Virus record (IMG/VR): IMGVR_UViG_3300013104_000071
Span: 1-25,578 of that record
Direction: 5' to 3' (one strand)
Origin: a virus
DNA: 25,578 nucleotides
A model generated the notes under the pieces. The model made no database searches, was not told where the DNA came from, and saw only the letters and a list, made by a program, of their open reading frames with translations. A program made the translations under genes and the position numbers. This document shows positions 1 through 6,225 of this stretch, piece after piece (the stretch's first letter is position 1; each line of letters opens with the position of its first letter).

Positions 1-87
1 CTGTTGCACGAACTGGACGAATGCGAATTTGACGCTGAAGGCGTGCACACCGTGACACTTAGCTGGCTAAAAAAGGTAGGGGGCTGA
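1..87 (+). CDS. 3' end of an unidentified small protein (partial)
   Basis: The first 28 codons of the window read open in the frame starting at base 1 and stop at TGA 85-87. The visible C-terminus is acidic in its first half and ends SWLKKVGG. The stop lies 2 nt before the ATG of the next gene, so the two are probably co-transcribed, and the last codons of this gene (AGGGGG) provide the next gene's ribosome binding site. The start lies outside the window and the fragment matches no family I recognise. It is called coding because of its tight spacing with the following overlapping genes. Confidence 0.55.
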   Translation: MLHELDECEFDAEGVHTVTLSWLKKVGG

Positions 88-89
88 TC

Positions 90-455
90 ATGATTTACGA
101 AAATTCCCGTTCGCTTGACATGAATGATGTAGCCGTATTGTTTTCCGCCATGGTGCAGGTTAACCAATCGCCGCTCGCCGATAGTTCAGACCGTTCGCTG
201 GTGAGCATTGGCTACGGTGAAGGGCTGGCCCGTTGCAAGAAGGCCGCGCAACTTGTGGCAAGGCACCATAGCGACGAAGGCGACGATTGGGATGGCGTCT
301 GGTGGTTTGAGATCTTCGAAAGCCCCCGTGAAGGTTGCCTAGCTCATAAACTTTTCATGCTGGATTTAACCGAGGAGGACGACGGCGCCAAATGGGGCGC
401 GGCTATCCGTGAAATCGTTCTTTCGTGGCTGGCACTGCATCAAGGGGATGAATAA
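90..455 (+). CDS. Hypothetical phage protein, 121 aa
   Basis: An ATG at 90 is preceded by a purine-rich AGGGGG ribosome binding site inside the end of the upstream gene. The product is acidic and probably soluble and cytoplasmic. It has no membrane segment and carries aromatic-rich patches (WDGVWWFEIFE in the middle, SWLALHQGDE at the end). I do not recognise a family. It belongs to a chain of tightly overlapping small rightward genes: its TAA at 453-455 shares an A with the ATG of the next gene (TAATG), which indicates translational coupling. Small accessory genes of this sort in phages often act early against host functions, but nothing in the sequence shows what this one does. Confidence 0.75.
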   Translation: MIYENSRSLDMNDVAVLFSAMVQVNQSPLADSSDRSLVSIGYGEGLARCKKAAQLVARHHSDEGDDWDGVWWFEIFESPREGCLAHKLFMLDLTEEDDGAKWGAAIREIVLSWLALHQGDE

Positions 456-751
456 TGAGTAACTCTAAATTCGTGAACATGGGCGCCAGCAATGCGGCTA
501 AGTCCCCTGATGAACCCCTAGGCTGTTTCCAAGTGTTCGCTGAGCGCAAATACATGGCCGACGTTCGCGGCTACCTGAATTTCCGTGGCGCCTTCGACAG
601 TCTGGCGGCGGCCAAGGCCCACGCCGAATTGCTGGCGGCCAATACCGACTATTACACGGGTTACGAATGGGTGCAGGTGGCGGACGTGTTCCACGGTCAA
701 GTCTGGGACTTTGACGACGGCGTATGGTCGGTTAACGGGTGGGACTTGTGA
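455..751 (+). CDS. Hypothetical phage protein, 98 aa
   Basis: The ATG overlaps the previous stop codon as TAATG, and the stop (TGA 749-751) overlaps the next ATG, so the gene sits in a translationally coupled chain. The predicted protein is small and soluble, rich in aromatic residues (FQVF, GYLNF, DYYTGYEW, VWDFDDGVWSV), with an alanine-rich helix near residues 50-62. No family is recognised. The aromatic content and alternating pattern suggest a small alpha/beta domain, which is inference only. Reading frames on the opposite strand and in the +1 frame over this interval are shadows. Confidence 0.75.
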   Translation: MSNSKFVNMGASNAAKSPDEPLGCFQVFAERKYMADVRGYLNFRGAFDSLAAAKAHAELLAANTDYYTGYEWVQVADVFHGQVWDFDDGVWSVNGWDL

Positions 752-978
752 TGGTCGGCGAAACTGTATTTTTGTGGCTTGTGTTGTGCCTAGACGGTGC
801 GGCGTGCAAGTCGGCGCAGGTCTATCAGATGGATTCCTTCACGGGCCCGGCGGCTATGTCGGATTGTCAGAAGGGGTTCCACCAGGTGAACACCAGGTTT
901 ATAAAATCGGCGCCGCCTGGTAGCCGCCTGGGGTGCAAGACAGTGTCAGCTTTCAACCGGGAAGGGCTCGAATCATGA
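751..978 (+). CDS. Small hypothetical protein with N-terminal hydrophobic segment, 75 aa
   Basis: The ATG at 751 overlaps the upstream TGA (TGATG). I prefer it to a GTG at 739 because the coupling matches the neighbouring genes. The N-terminus is hydrophobic (VFLWLVLCLDGAAC, residues about 5-19) and could be a short signal peptide or membrane anchor. There is no proper lipobox before Cys19. Two further Cys residues follow in a polar C-terminal part, so a small exported, disulfide-bonded protein is possible. The stop TGA (976-978) overlaps the next ATG. No family is recognised and the function is unknown. Confidence 0.6.
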   Translation: MVGETVFLWLVLCLDGAACKSAQVYQMDSFTGPAAMSDCQKGFHQVNTRFIKSAPPGSRLGCKTVSAFNREGLES

Positions 979-1166
979 GCGCGAAACTTAATCCTGTAGT
1001 GCAGGTAGTCGCCGGGCTGGTGGTCGTGTTGGGCGGGATAACGGCGGCCGGTTATGCGGTGTCGCGGGGCGAAACATTCTTAGCGTTTCTGGCGGTTGCC
1101 GCAATGCTCGGGGCGCTGGTGCCGCTCTACCCGCCCGAGGATCCACCGGACGGCATGATTCGATAG
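975..1166 (+). CDS. Small membrane protein with two hydrophobic segments, 63 aa
   Basis: The start is taken at ATG 975, which overlaps the upstream stop as ATGA and has a GAAGGG ribosome binding site at 961-966, rather than an upstream alternative at 933. The protein has two strongly hydrophobic stretches at roughly residues 8-26 and 33-51, separated by a short charged turn (SRGE), and a short proline- and acid-rich tail (PPEDPPDGMIR). This is a typical two-helix phage inner-membrane protein. Holins can look like this, but no endolysin or spanin lies next to it, so I do not call it a holin. The stop is followed 4 bp later by the -35 box of a new promoter. Confidence 0.65.
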   Translation: MSAKLNPVVQVVAGLVVVLGGITAAGYAVSRGETFLAFLAVAAMLGALVPLYPPEDPPDGMIR

Positions 1167-1169
1167 GGT

Positions 1170-1198
1170 TTGACACCTTCCACGGGTTTATCTATTAT
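1170..1198 (+). promoter_or_regulatory. Strong sigma70-type promoter
   Basis: TTGACA at 1170-1175 and TATTAT at 1193-1198 are separated by exactly 17 bp, close to the E. coli-type consensus. Initiation would fall near 1205, giving a leader of about 28 nt before the ATG at 1233. It lies just after the stop at 1166 and would give the genes 1233-2072 their own transcript, ended by the terminator at 2096-2118. Confidence 0.75.
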
Positions 1199-1226
1199 CC
1201 GCCTACACACACACGGTTAGGCGGAT
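1197..1226. promoter_or_regulatory. Dyad over promoter -10/start region, probable operator
   Basis: A perfect 9-bp inverted repeat (ATCCGCCTA at 1197-1205, TAGGCGGAT at 1218-1226) has a 12-nt centre made largely of CA repeats. It overlaps the last bases of the -10 box and the expected start site. The left arm is therefore mostly not transcribed, which favours a repressor operator over an RNA hairpin. If transcription started a few bases earlier, the right arm, which contains the GGCGGA ribosome binding site, could be masked in RNA. Confidence 0.5.
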
Positions 1227-1232
1227 TTACTC

Positions 1233-1430
1233 ATGAATAATATCGGCGCTTTTGTACTTGCTCTCTTCTTTGGCGGCGTGGTCATGCCGACGTTGATGCT
1301 TATGGTCGTGGCCGACATCGACGGCGCGGGCAAGGCCCATGCCGCCAAGGTGCAACAGGCCGAAAAGCAAGGCGCGCGCCTGATCAATGGCAAGATCAGC
1401 GTGGCCCTGTGGAAGTCCGGCGAACTCTAA
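1233..1430 (+). CDS. Small membrane protein, 65 aa
   Basis: The ATG at 1233 follows a GGCGGA ribosome binding site (1220-1225) and is the first gene after the promoter at 1170-1198. Residues about 5-27 form one long hydrophobic segment (FVLALFFGGVVMPTLMLMVVA). A charged, helical, alanine- and glutamine-rich part follows (HAAKVQQAEKQGARL), with a short tail. It is a likely single-pass inner-membrane protein with a cytoplasmic or periplasmic helix. No family is recognised. A reading frame on the other strand here is a shadow. Confidence 0.65.
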   Translation: MNNIGAFVLALFFGGVVMPTLMLMVVADIDGAGKAHAAKVQQAEKQGARLINGKISVALWKSGEL

Positions 1431-1451
1431 CCCCACCGAGGATTTACGGTC

Positions 1452-1598
1452 ATGCGTACCTATCAAGAATCGGCAGTCCCTAACAGCGAATTGCGCGCCG
1501 ACATGGCGGCAGATTTGCGCTTTCTGGCGGTCGGCGTTGTGCTGGTCGTGGCGTTGGTTGGCGGCGTTGCGGGTCTCGCCTTGGCGGTGTTCGGATGA
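1452..1598 (+). CDS. Very small membrane protein, 48 aa
   Basis: The ATG at 1452 is preceded by GAGGA (1438-1442) with a 9-nt spacer, and TGA 1596-1598 overlaps the ATG at 1595 (ATGA). The product has a polar N-terminus of about 22 residues (MRTYQESAVPNSELRADMAA) and one hydrophobic segment from about residue 24 to the end (FLAVGVVLVVALVGGVAGLALAVFG). That makes it a tail-anchored single-pass membrane peptide. The ribosome binding site and the coupled overlap on both sides are the reason for calling so short a gene. The function is unknown. Confidence 0.6.
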   Translation: MRTYQESAVPNSELRADMAADLRFLAVGVVLVVALVGGVAGLALAVFG

Positions 1599-1873
1599 CC
1601 ATCACCCGAACCAGCTTGACCAACCCGAACTACCTTGAGCGCATCAAGGCCGCCGTGGTGCGCGCCGTTCGCAAGGCGAACCGACCAGCACAGCCTAGGG
1701 GCATTGCTCAGGAACCGGTCTACAACCGACGGACCAAACCGTCTCTGATGGTCGTGGCTCGAAAGGGTGGCGGGTTCGAAGTGTTCGATGATGAGGACCG
1801 CGACGTAACAGACATCGTCAAGGCGGCACTGCGCGACTACCACGCCGCCAAGGGGGCCGACCATGGCCAATGA
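1595..1873 (+). CDS. Hypothetical basic protein, 92 aa
   Basis: The start overlaps the preceding stop as ATGA. The N-terminal half is strongly basic (YLERIKAAVVRAVRKANRPAQPRG) and could bind nucleic acid. The C-terminal half looks like a small beta hairpin plus a helix (MVVARKGGGFEVFDDEDRDVTDIVKAALRDY). No membrane segment is present and no family is recognised. The last 11 bp overlap the start of the next gene, and the GC-rich third-position bias matches the neighbours. Confidence 0.65.
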   Translation: MTITRTSLTNPNYLERIKAAVVRAVRKANRPAQPRGIAQEPVYNRRTKPSLMVVARKGGGFEVFDDEDRDVTDIVKAALRDYHAAKGADHGQ

Positions 1874-2072
1874 CCTGACGTACTGTCGCGCTGTGCTGGA
1901 TATCCATGTCGCTGACGTGGTGGCCAAGTTGCTGGCGGTCAAGGTGGCCTTCTCCTATGTGCCTTTGCCGTCGTGGTGCGAAGTAGTGGTAGACGCCAAA
2001 CATGCGGCCACATTGGCGGCGTGCATCGATCAGATAACCCAACGCCGCATTGATTCGGCCACGTCACCCTAG
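1863..2072 (+). CDS. Hypothetical protein, 69 aa
   Basis: The ATG at 1863 has an AAGGGGG ribosome binding site within the end of the upstream gene, which it overlaps by 11 bp. The product is a small mixed alpha/beta protein with two Cys (YCRAVLDIHVADVVAKLLAVKV and SWCEVVVDAKHAATLAACIDQI). It is not clearly membrane-bound. It is the last gene of the left small-gene block, since an intrinsic terminator follows 24 bp after the stop. No family is recognised. Confidence 0.65.
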   Translation: MANDLTYCRAVLDIHVADVVAKLLAVKVAFSYVPLPSWCEVVVDAKHAATLAACIDQITQRRIDSATSP

Positions 2073-2095
2073 GGCCGCCAACCCGCTGCACCGAT

Positions 2096-2118
2096 AACCC
2101 GCCTTGAGCGGGTTTTTT
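2096..2118 (+). terminator. Intrinsic terminator of the left small-gene block
   Basis: AACCCGC (2096-2102), a 5-nt loop CTTGA and GCGGGTT (2108-2114) form a 7-bp stem running into a T tract (2113-2118). It lies shortly after the last rightward gene. Confidence 0.85.
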
Positions 2119-2272
2119 ATTGCCCGTGATTTGGCCAGTCTCAGGCGGCCCTTCTGATAGGCCCGCGCTGGGCCGCTGTGGTGGCGCCGTGGGGCGTTCG
2201 ACCTGGGGGAGTACCTAGGTAGCGCTTTCATGGGACGCGGCTAGGAAGTGGCTCAGGGGCCGTTTAAACCGT

Positions 2273-2289
2273 ATATGCATTGCGTATAT
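2273..2289. promoter_or_regulatory. Copy 1 of a shared ATATGC-ATTGCGTATAT element
   Basis: ATATGC (2273-2278) followed directly by ATTGCGTATAT (2279-2289) recurs at 12982-13000 with only a TC inserted between the two parts. The element is roughly palindromic (ATATGC against GCGTATAT) and lies in intergenic DNA both times. It is a possible binding site for a phage regulator. The protein that would bind it is unknown. Confidence 0.35.
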
Positions 2290-2460
2290 TCGCGTTATTG
2301 CGAAGGCTAGGCCGTGGGCGTCGTTTGGCGGTTGTGTGGTGGGCGGTCTGGCTAGGGGGTGGCCCATGGTGGGGCGTTGGGGGAGTGGCCGCTATGTGGT
2401 GGGCGCGACACCGTGCGGCATGGGTGAAGCGGCGGCCTGATGGGCTGGCGCTGTTGTGGG

Positions 2461-2510
2461 GATGCGGCCTGACGTGTGTTGTGGGGATGCGGCCTGACGT
2501 GTGTTGTGGG
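2461..2510 (+). repeat. 25-bp tandem duplication
   Basis: Two identical adjacent 25-bp units (2461-2485 and 2486-2510) begin GATGCGGCCTGACGTG and end TTGTGGG. They are preceded by a further partial TGTTGTGGG. They lie in the G/T-rich noncoding stretch. Confidence 0.85.
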
Positions 2511-2871
2511 GTGTTCATTTAGCGGTTTTATAACGTGTGTCTGTAAGCGTCTATAGCAGCGTATAGAAGGCGGTGTCGCCTGGTGTTGTTTTGTGTGTTC
2601 GTTAATGCGTTCTAAGCGTGGTGCGCGTTGTGGTGCGTCTGAGAGGCATGGTTTGAGGGTAGGTCGGTTCGGATCCCTCCCCCTTTTTCTGGCGGCCACG
2701 CGGGGGCGCTGAGCCCCGGCCTCACAGTTTGCTTCGACGCGCTCATGCCACCTTTCCCCGCGTTCAAAGCGCGGTTCGGCAGCGCGTTCGTTATTCGGTG
2801 CAAACCGATTTTTGTTCCAGGGTCAGCCCAAGCCACCTTTCTCGATTTTTCTGCGATTCGACCTGGTTGGC

Positions 2872-3215
2872 GGGGCCGAGAAATCCATTGTGGAAATGCC
2901 AGGGGCCGAAGGGGCCGAGTTTTTCCCTATTCTCAGCAAACCCTCTTATTTATTATTAGTCACTTTGCCTTTTGACCGTTTAATACGGCCCCTTCGGCCC
3001 CTACTGTTATTCTCTATTCTTTATTTCTTATGTAATACCTAATGATTTCAAAGAGATAAAGAAGAAAGAGAGAAGGAAAGACGGGAAGCGTCCGCTTTTG
3101 TGCCGGTGGTCATCACTGGCCGAAAATCGAAATTTTTCGTCGAAATTCTGGCGAGGGGCCGAATAACTTTTTTTCGAAATGCGAAAACTCTGTTTTATTC
3201 GGCCCCTTCGGCCCC
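2872..3215. repeat. Dispersed GGGGCCGA iteron-like repeats, candidate origin
   Basis: GGGGCCGA occurs on the plus strand at 2872-2879, 2902-2909, 2911-2918 and 3155-3162. Its complement TCGGCCCC occurs at 2994-3001, 3199-3206 and 3208-3215, with a one-mismatch copy at 2985-2992. Doubled copies with a 9-bp period form a 17-mer (GGGGCCGAAGGGGCCGA) at 2902-2918. That 17-mer recurs inverted at 3199-3215, and 16 bp of it recur at 2986-3001. AT-rich DNA separates the copies. The repeats lie just beyond the 3' end of the Prim-Pol/helicase gene. Confidence 0.6.
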
Positions 3216-3222
3216 GGGCAAT

Positions 3223-3243
3223 AAAAAACCCGCCGAAGCGGGT
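3223..3243 (-). terminator. Intrinsic terminator of the leftward primase transcript
   Basis: Read on the minus strand, ACCCGC (3243-3238), a 4-nt loop and GCGGGT (3233-3228) are followed by a T run (plus-strand A run at 3223-3228). It lies about 18 bp beyond the primase stop. Confidence 0.8.
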
Positions 3244-3260
3244 CTCGTGTATCGGGTGGT

Positions 3261-5783
3261 CTAAAAGTCCTCTTCCTCATCGGAATTGATGTTTCGTTCG
3301 GCTAGCCATTTGCGCACTTTTGTCGGGTCAACCGCCATGCCGCCATCGAACATTGAGCGAAATTTGTCGGGGTTTCGGCTGTAAAAACGCTGACGAACAC
3401 CCTCGATTTTTATCCGACCCAACGAGAAAAAACCCAAAATTTCGAGCGTTCTTTCGAGCGCTTTCGTCTTCGGAATTTCGATGTCATGGGTCATTTCCAG
3501 ACCCTGCAGCAGCGTGATGTTTAGCAGATCATCGCTGATATCGGGGAACTCTTCGCTCTCGATGATCTCCATAATGCCGCGTGCATCGGTGGGCATTGCC
3601 GCATTTACCATGTGAAAAAACGCCTCGGTTTGCGGTGCGTCACCCTTTGGGTTGAAGTCCTCGGCCATCTCGTGCTGCAACAGCCAGTGCCGAATCGCTG
3701 GTGCCGAATCGTCCAGGGCGGCGTACAGATCAACGTAGTAGTCCGGGTTTTCCGTCTTGAACTCACGCAGTTGATCGCTGTTTTGCCACTGGCTGAATAG
3801 CACCAGAAAGCGCCGTTCGTTCTGGCTGAGCGGCATCGCGTCCCGGTAGTTGGTGAACAGCAGGTAGTTGGTGGTGTTCTCCACGTTGTACGGGTCGCGG
3901 CCCTTCGGGTGGATCTCGATAACCGGGTTCGTGATGAAAGGCTTCACGCGGTTCAACACGTCGTAGCGGTTGTGGCCGATCAGGCGGATCTCTTCGATGG
4001 CCATCACGCACTGGCCCTGCGCCCAGCCGGTGAACGCGCCCTCGAGGATGTGGGCGTTGCCCATCCGCACGTTCGGCAGGCCCATGGTTGCCGCCAGCAG
4101 AAACGCGAAGAACGACTTGCCGTCACCCTGCACACCCTGGATCAGCGGCGCATAGTTGATCCGCTTGCCTGGGTTCTGCACCACGTAGGCCAGCCAGTCG
4201 AGCAACATCCGGCGCTCTTTCGGATCGGCCAGCAGGTGGCGGATGTGCTGCTTCACGCGCTTGATGTTGGCCAGGTCCATCGGCCGGATCGCCTTCGGCT
4301 TCGGTGGCACCTGGTTCTCGGGGTAGGTGTTCACCAGCGTGGCTTCGTTATAGATGAAGATCGAGTCGCGGCCTGGCGCGTACATCCGGCCGTTCACCGT
4401 CGGGATCTTGTAGACGTTCAACGCCAGGTTGGCCGCTGACGACTGCGCCGGCTTGCCCTCGAGGATGTCTTTCTTCGTCATCGAGTGCCGATCGTTGATC
4501 GCGTTGAAGCCCTGCACAGTCACCGCGTACTTCGCGATGGTGTGATAGAAGCGGTCGTCGTTCGAGTCATACACCCAGTCACGGCACCACCGCGGCGTGT
4601 CCTTCGTGTTGATCTCGAAGGCGATCGTTTTCTTGACCTCGGCCAGCGGCACCTTCGCCCCGCTCAACACCTGCAGTCGATCCCGCGCCACTTCGGCGAG
4701 GCCGGCCCGCGTCAGGTGGTCGATCTCTGCAGACCGGGCCTCTTTCGCAGCTTCGTTCCACTCGGTGCGGTCTTTCGCCTGGGCGAACTTGTCGCGCAGA
4801 TCCGATGCCGTCTCGAGCGCCTTCGTTTCGGCAGCCTCTTTGGCCAGCTTGAGGATCAGACGCGCAGTGACCGGCGCCCGTTGCTTGTCCTCGATGTCGA
4901 AGGTCTTCCACTTGCGGTCGAGCGCTTCGCGATCGTAGTTGTTGGCCGACTCAGACCACTCGTGCCACATCTCCCGGCCGATGTCCTCACCGTCGTACTG
5001 GTGGAACAGGCACATGCCGATCTGGAACCAGACGTCGTAATCGTCGTTGCCCGGGACCATCATCAGCCGGCGCTGCAGGTCAGGCTGTGACATGTCGATC
5101 GGGTGGGCGTCGGCAGCGAACGGGTCATTGCGATCGACCTGGCCCGCCGCGGCTTGACGACGGAGGATCGAACCCTGCGCTTCCTTCCAGCCACGCGCCT
5201 GGGCACCCTCCTCGAACATCTCGATGAGTTCCTGCGCCTTGTCCTTGTCGAACTTCGGCAGATCCGACGCCTCGACGGTGGCCGGCTGCTCGGCAGTGAT
5301 CCACTTGTACGGCTTGTTCGTGTCTTTGTGGATGTGGTACGCCACGAATTGCTGGCCGTCACCGAGGATCTCGATGCGGCAGCGATCACCCCACTCATCT
5401 ATATAGGTGCGTGAGGTGATCTTCGGAAACGGCGTCGAGGTGCGATAGAGCATCAGGCGCTTCGGCGCGTTGCCCACACGGACAGGCGACGGCCCCCACA
5501 ATTCGATGGCCTTGTTCTGCAGCTCGAGCGCGAAGTCCTCATCCGGAACGTCGATGTCTACGGCCGGCAGGTTCTTCGTCAGAATGCCGATCCCCTGGTT
5601 GCCGCGCCCCTCTTCCAGCCAACGGCCGAGCAACTTCGGCGTGGCGGTGGTCTTCTGCCAATCCTCGTCAACCGGCCCCTTCTTTCCGGCTTCGATAGGA
5701 ATGATGTTGTAGCCATTTGCAATGAGCTTCTCGCCATACCGTTCGAGAAAACCCCCCAATTTATTCCCCGCAAGTTCGCTCAT
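3261..5783 (-). CDS. Primase-polymerase / superfamily 3-type helicase fusion, 840 aa
   Basis: This protein probably primes and unwinds phage DNA at the replication fork. The N-terminal part (about residues 15-200) resembles a bifunctional primase/polymerase (archaeo-eukaryotic primase fold). It has an acidic pair at D76 and D78 (AVDIDVP), then NAPKRLMLYRT near 105 and IEILGDGQQFVAYH near 137-150. Residues about 245-295 resemble a PriCT-type domain (DYDVWFQIGMCLFHQYDGE). The C-terminal part is a D5/DUF5906-like ATPase, with Walker A GVQGDGKS at 550-557, Walker B CVMAIEE at 592-598 and the SF3 motif C Asn in LLFTN near 646. It ends in an acidic tip, DEEEDF. The ATG at 5783 follows GAGG. It lies 7 nt downstream of the Cro-like gene in the same leftward operon, opposite in direction to the other replication genes. 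Its terminator is at 3223-3243. Confidence 0.9.
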   Translation of the reverse strand: MSELAGNKLGGFLERYGEKLIANGYNIIPIEAGKKGPVDEDWQKTTATPKLLGRWLEEGRGNQGIGILTKNLPAVDIDVPDEDFALELQNKAIELWGPSPVRVGNAPKRLMLYRTSTPFPKITSRTYIDEWGDRCRIEILGDGQQFVAYHIHKDTNKPYKWITAEQPATVEASDLPKFDKDKAQELIEMFEEGAQARGWKEAQGSILRRQAAAGQVDRNDPFAADAHPIDMSQPDLQRRLMMVPGNDDYDVWFQIGMCLFHQYDGEDIGREMWHEWSESANNYDREALDRKWKTFDIEDKQRAPVTARLILKLAKEAAETKALETASDLRDKFAQAKDRTEWNEAAKEARSAEIDHLTRAGLAEVARDRLQVLSGAKVPLAEVKKTIAFEINTKDTPRWCRDWVYDSNDDRFYHTIAKYAVTVQGFNAINDRHSMTKKDILEGKPAQSSAANLALNVYKIPTVNGRMYAPGRDSIFIYNEATLVNTYPENQVPPKPKAIRPMDLANIKRVKQHIRHLLADPKERRMLLDWLAYVVQNPGKRINYAPLIQGVQGDGKSFFAFLLAATMGLPNVRMGNAHILEGAFTGWAQGQCVMAIEEIRLIGHNRYDVLNRVKPFITNPVIEIHPKGRDPYNVENTTNYLLFTNYRDAMPLSQNERRFLVLFSQWQNSDQLREFKTENPDYYVDLYAALDDSAPAIRHWLLQHEMAEDFNPKGDAPQTEAFFHMVNAAMPTDARGIMEIIESEEFPDISDDLLNITLLQGLEMTHDIEIPKTKALERTLEILGFFSLGRIKIEGVRQRFYSRNPDKFRSMFDGGMAVDPTKVRKWLAERNINSDEEEDF

Positions 5784-5790
5784 ATGGGCC

Positions 5791-6054
5791 TCAAAGAAAT
5801 TTGAACATGTCTCGGCTGAAAACGTCGTGGCCGACTAGAGCCTCGACCGCCAAGCTGACCTTTTTTGGCAATTGCCCCCGGTTGATGCAATTCCGTATGT
5901 GTTCCCCCGAGAAACCAGCCTCACGGCTGAGCTGTACCAGCGATGCTTGGGGGTTGTTGTGCAGCGCCGCTAGCGTGAGTCGAAAGCGTAGCTCGGCTTT
6001 AACCCGAGTCTCTTGGCTGAGTGATGGATCTGTGACCCAGGGTGGAAGGTTCAT
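5791..6054 (-). CDS. Cro/YdaS-like helix-turn-helix regulator, 87 aa
   Basis: This is a small DNA-binding protein. Residues about 37-75 (NPQASLVQLSREAGFSGEHI, then a basic NRGQLPKKVSLAVEALVG) fit a helix-turn-helix followed by the helix typical of YdaS/Cro-type repressors, and the end (HDVFSRDMFKFL) matches the short beta tail of that family. I take the ATG at 6054, with AGG about 10 nt upstream. A GTG at 6087 would add 11 residues and has no better ribosome binding site. It precedes the primase gene by 7 nt and faces the rightward replication promoter at 6133-6161, so it probably controls the switch between the two divergent transcripts. A partner CI-type repressor is not visible in the window. 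Confidence 0.7.
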   Translation of the reverse strand: MNLPPWVTDPSLSQETRVKAELRFRLTLAALHNNPQASLVQLSREAGFSGEHIRNCINRGQLPKKVSLAVEALVGHDVFSRDMFKFL

Positions 6055-6086
6055 TTTGCTGCCTATGTTGTGTGCCTGTCTAAGCA

Positions 6087-6102
6087 CGCGAGCATACGCG
6101 AG
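6087..6102. promoter_or_regulatory. CGCGAG direct repeat in the divergent control region
   Basis: CGCGAG occurs at 6087-6092 and 6097-6102, a 10-bp (one helical turn) spacing, around GCATACGC. It lies between the leftward regulator/primase genes and the rightward promoter, where an operator for the Cro-like protein would be expected. A weak leftward -10-like TATGCT (minus strand, complementary to AGCATA at 6092-6097) overlaps it. Confidence 0.35.
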
Positions 6103-6132
6103 AATTTGATTCGATGAAACCGAAAAAAAGTG

Positions 6133-6161
6133 TTGACCGAACGTTTTCGATGCGTTTTAAT
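6133..6161 (+). promoter_or_regulatory. Sigma70-type promoter for the rightward replication operon
   Basis: TTGACC (6133-6138) and TTTAAT (6156-6161) are separated by 17 bp. Initiation near 6168 would give a leader of about 58 nt before the first gene at 6226. It diverges from the Cro-like/primase operon. Confidence 0.65.
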
Positions 6162-6225
6162 TCACCCCGTCGCCGAGATGCAGAACGCACTCGGGACTTA
6201 CTTAGAATTGACCCTGGAGTTTTAA

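Larger units (their letters stand above)
2123..3222. other. 1.1-kb region without convincing genes; candidate origin/control region
   Basis: No reading frame here has both a ribosome binding site and protein-like composition. Frames at 2264-2699 and 2612-3042 are low-complexity or interrupt each other. The left half (about 2300-2640) is strikingly G/T-rich on the plus strand, with G-runs at 2341-2343, 2355-2359, 2371-2374 and 2379-2383, and holds a 25-bp tandem duplication. The right half (about 2870-3215) holds an inverted and direct repeat family around GGGGCCGA. Between its copies lie AT-rich DNA (about 2919-2985 and 3002-3060) and a nearly pure purine run (about 3050-3090). Three TCGAAAT copies lie at 3127, 3140 and 3174. 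This layout resembles a replication origin or a packaging/regulatory region next to the primase gene. Confidence 0.5.

Noticed and set aside
975-1166. Two-helix membrane protein as a holin
   Set aside because: No endolysin or spanin lies nearby, and the topology alone is not specific enough.
2264-3042. Several 75-115 codon frames on both strands in the noncoding region
   Set aside because: They are Thr/His/Pro/Arg-rich or Phe/Leu-rich low-complexity sequences without ribosome binding sites, they contradict each other, and they run through the repeat units.
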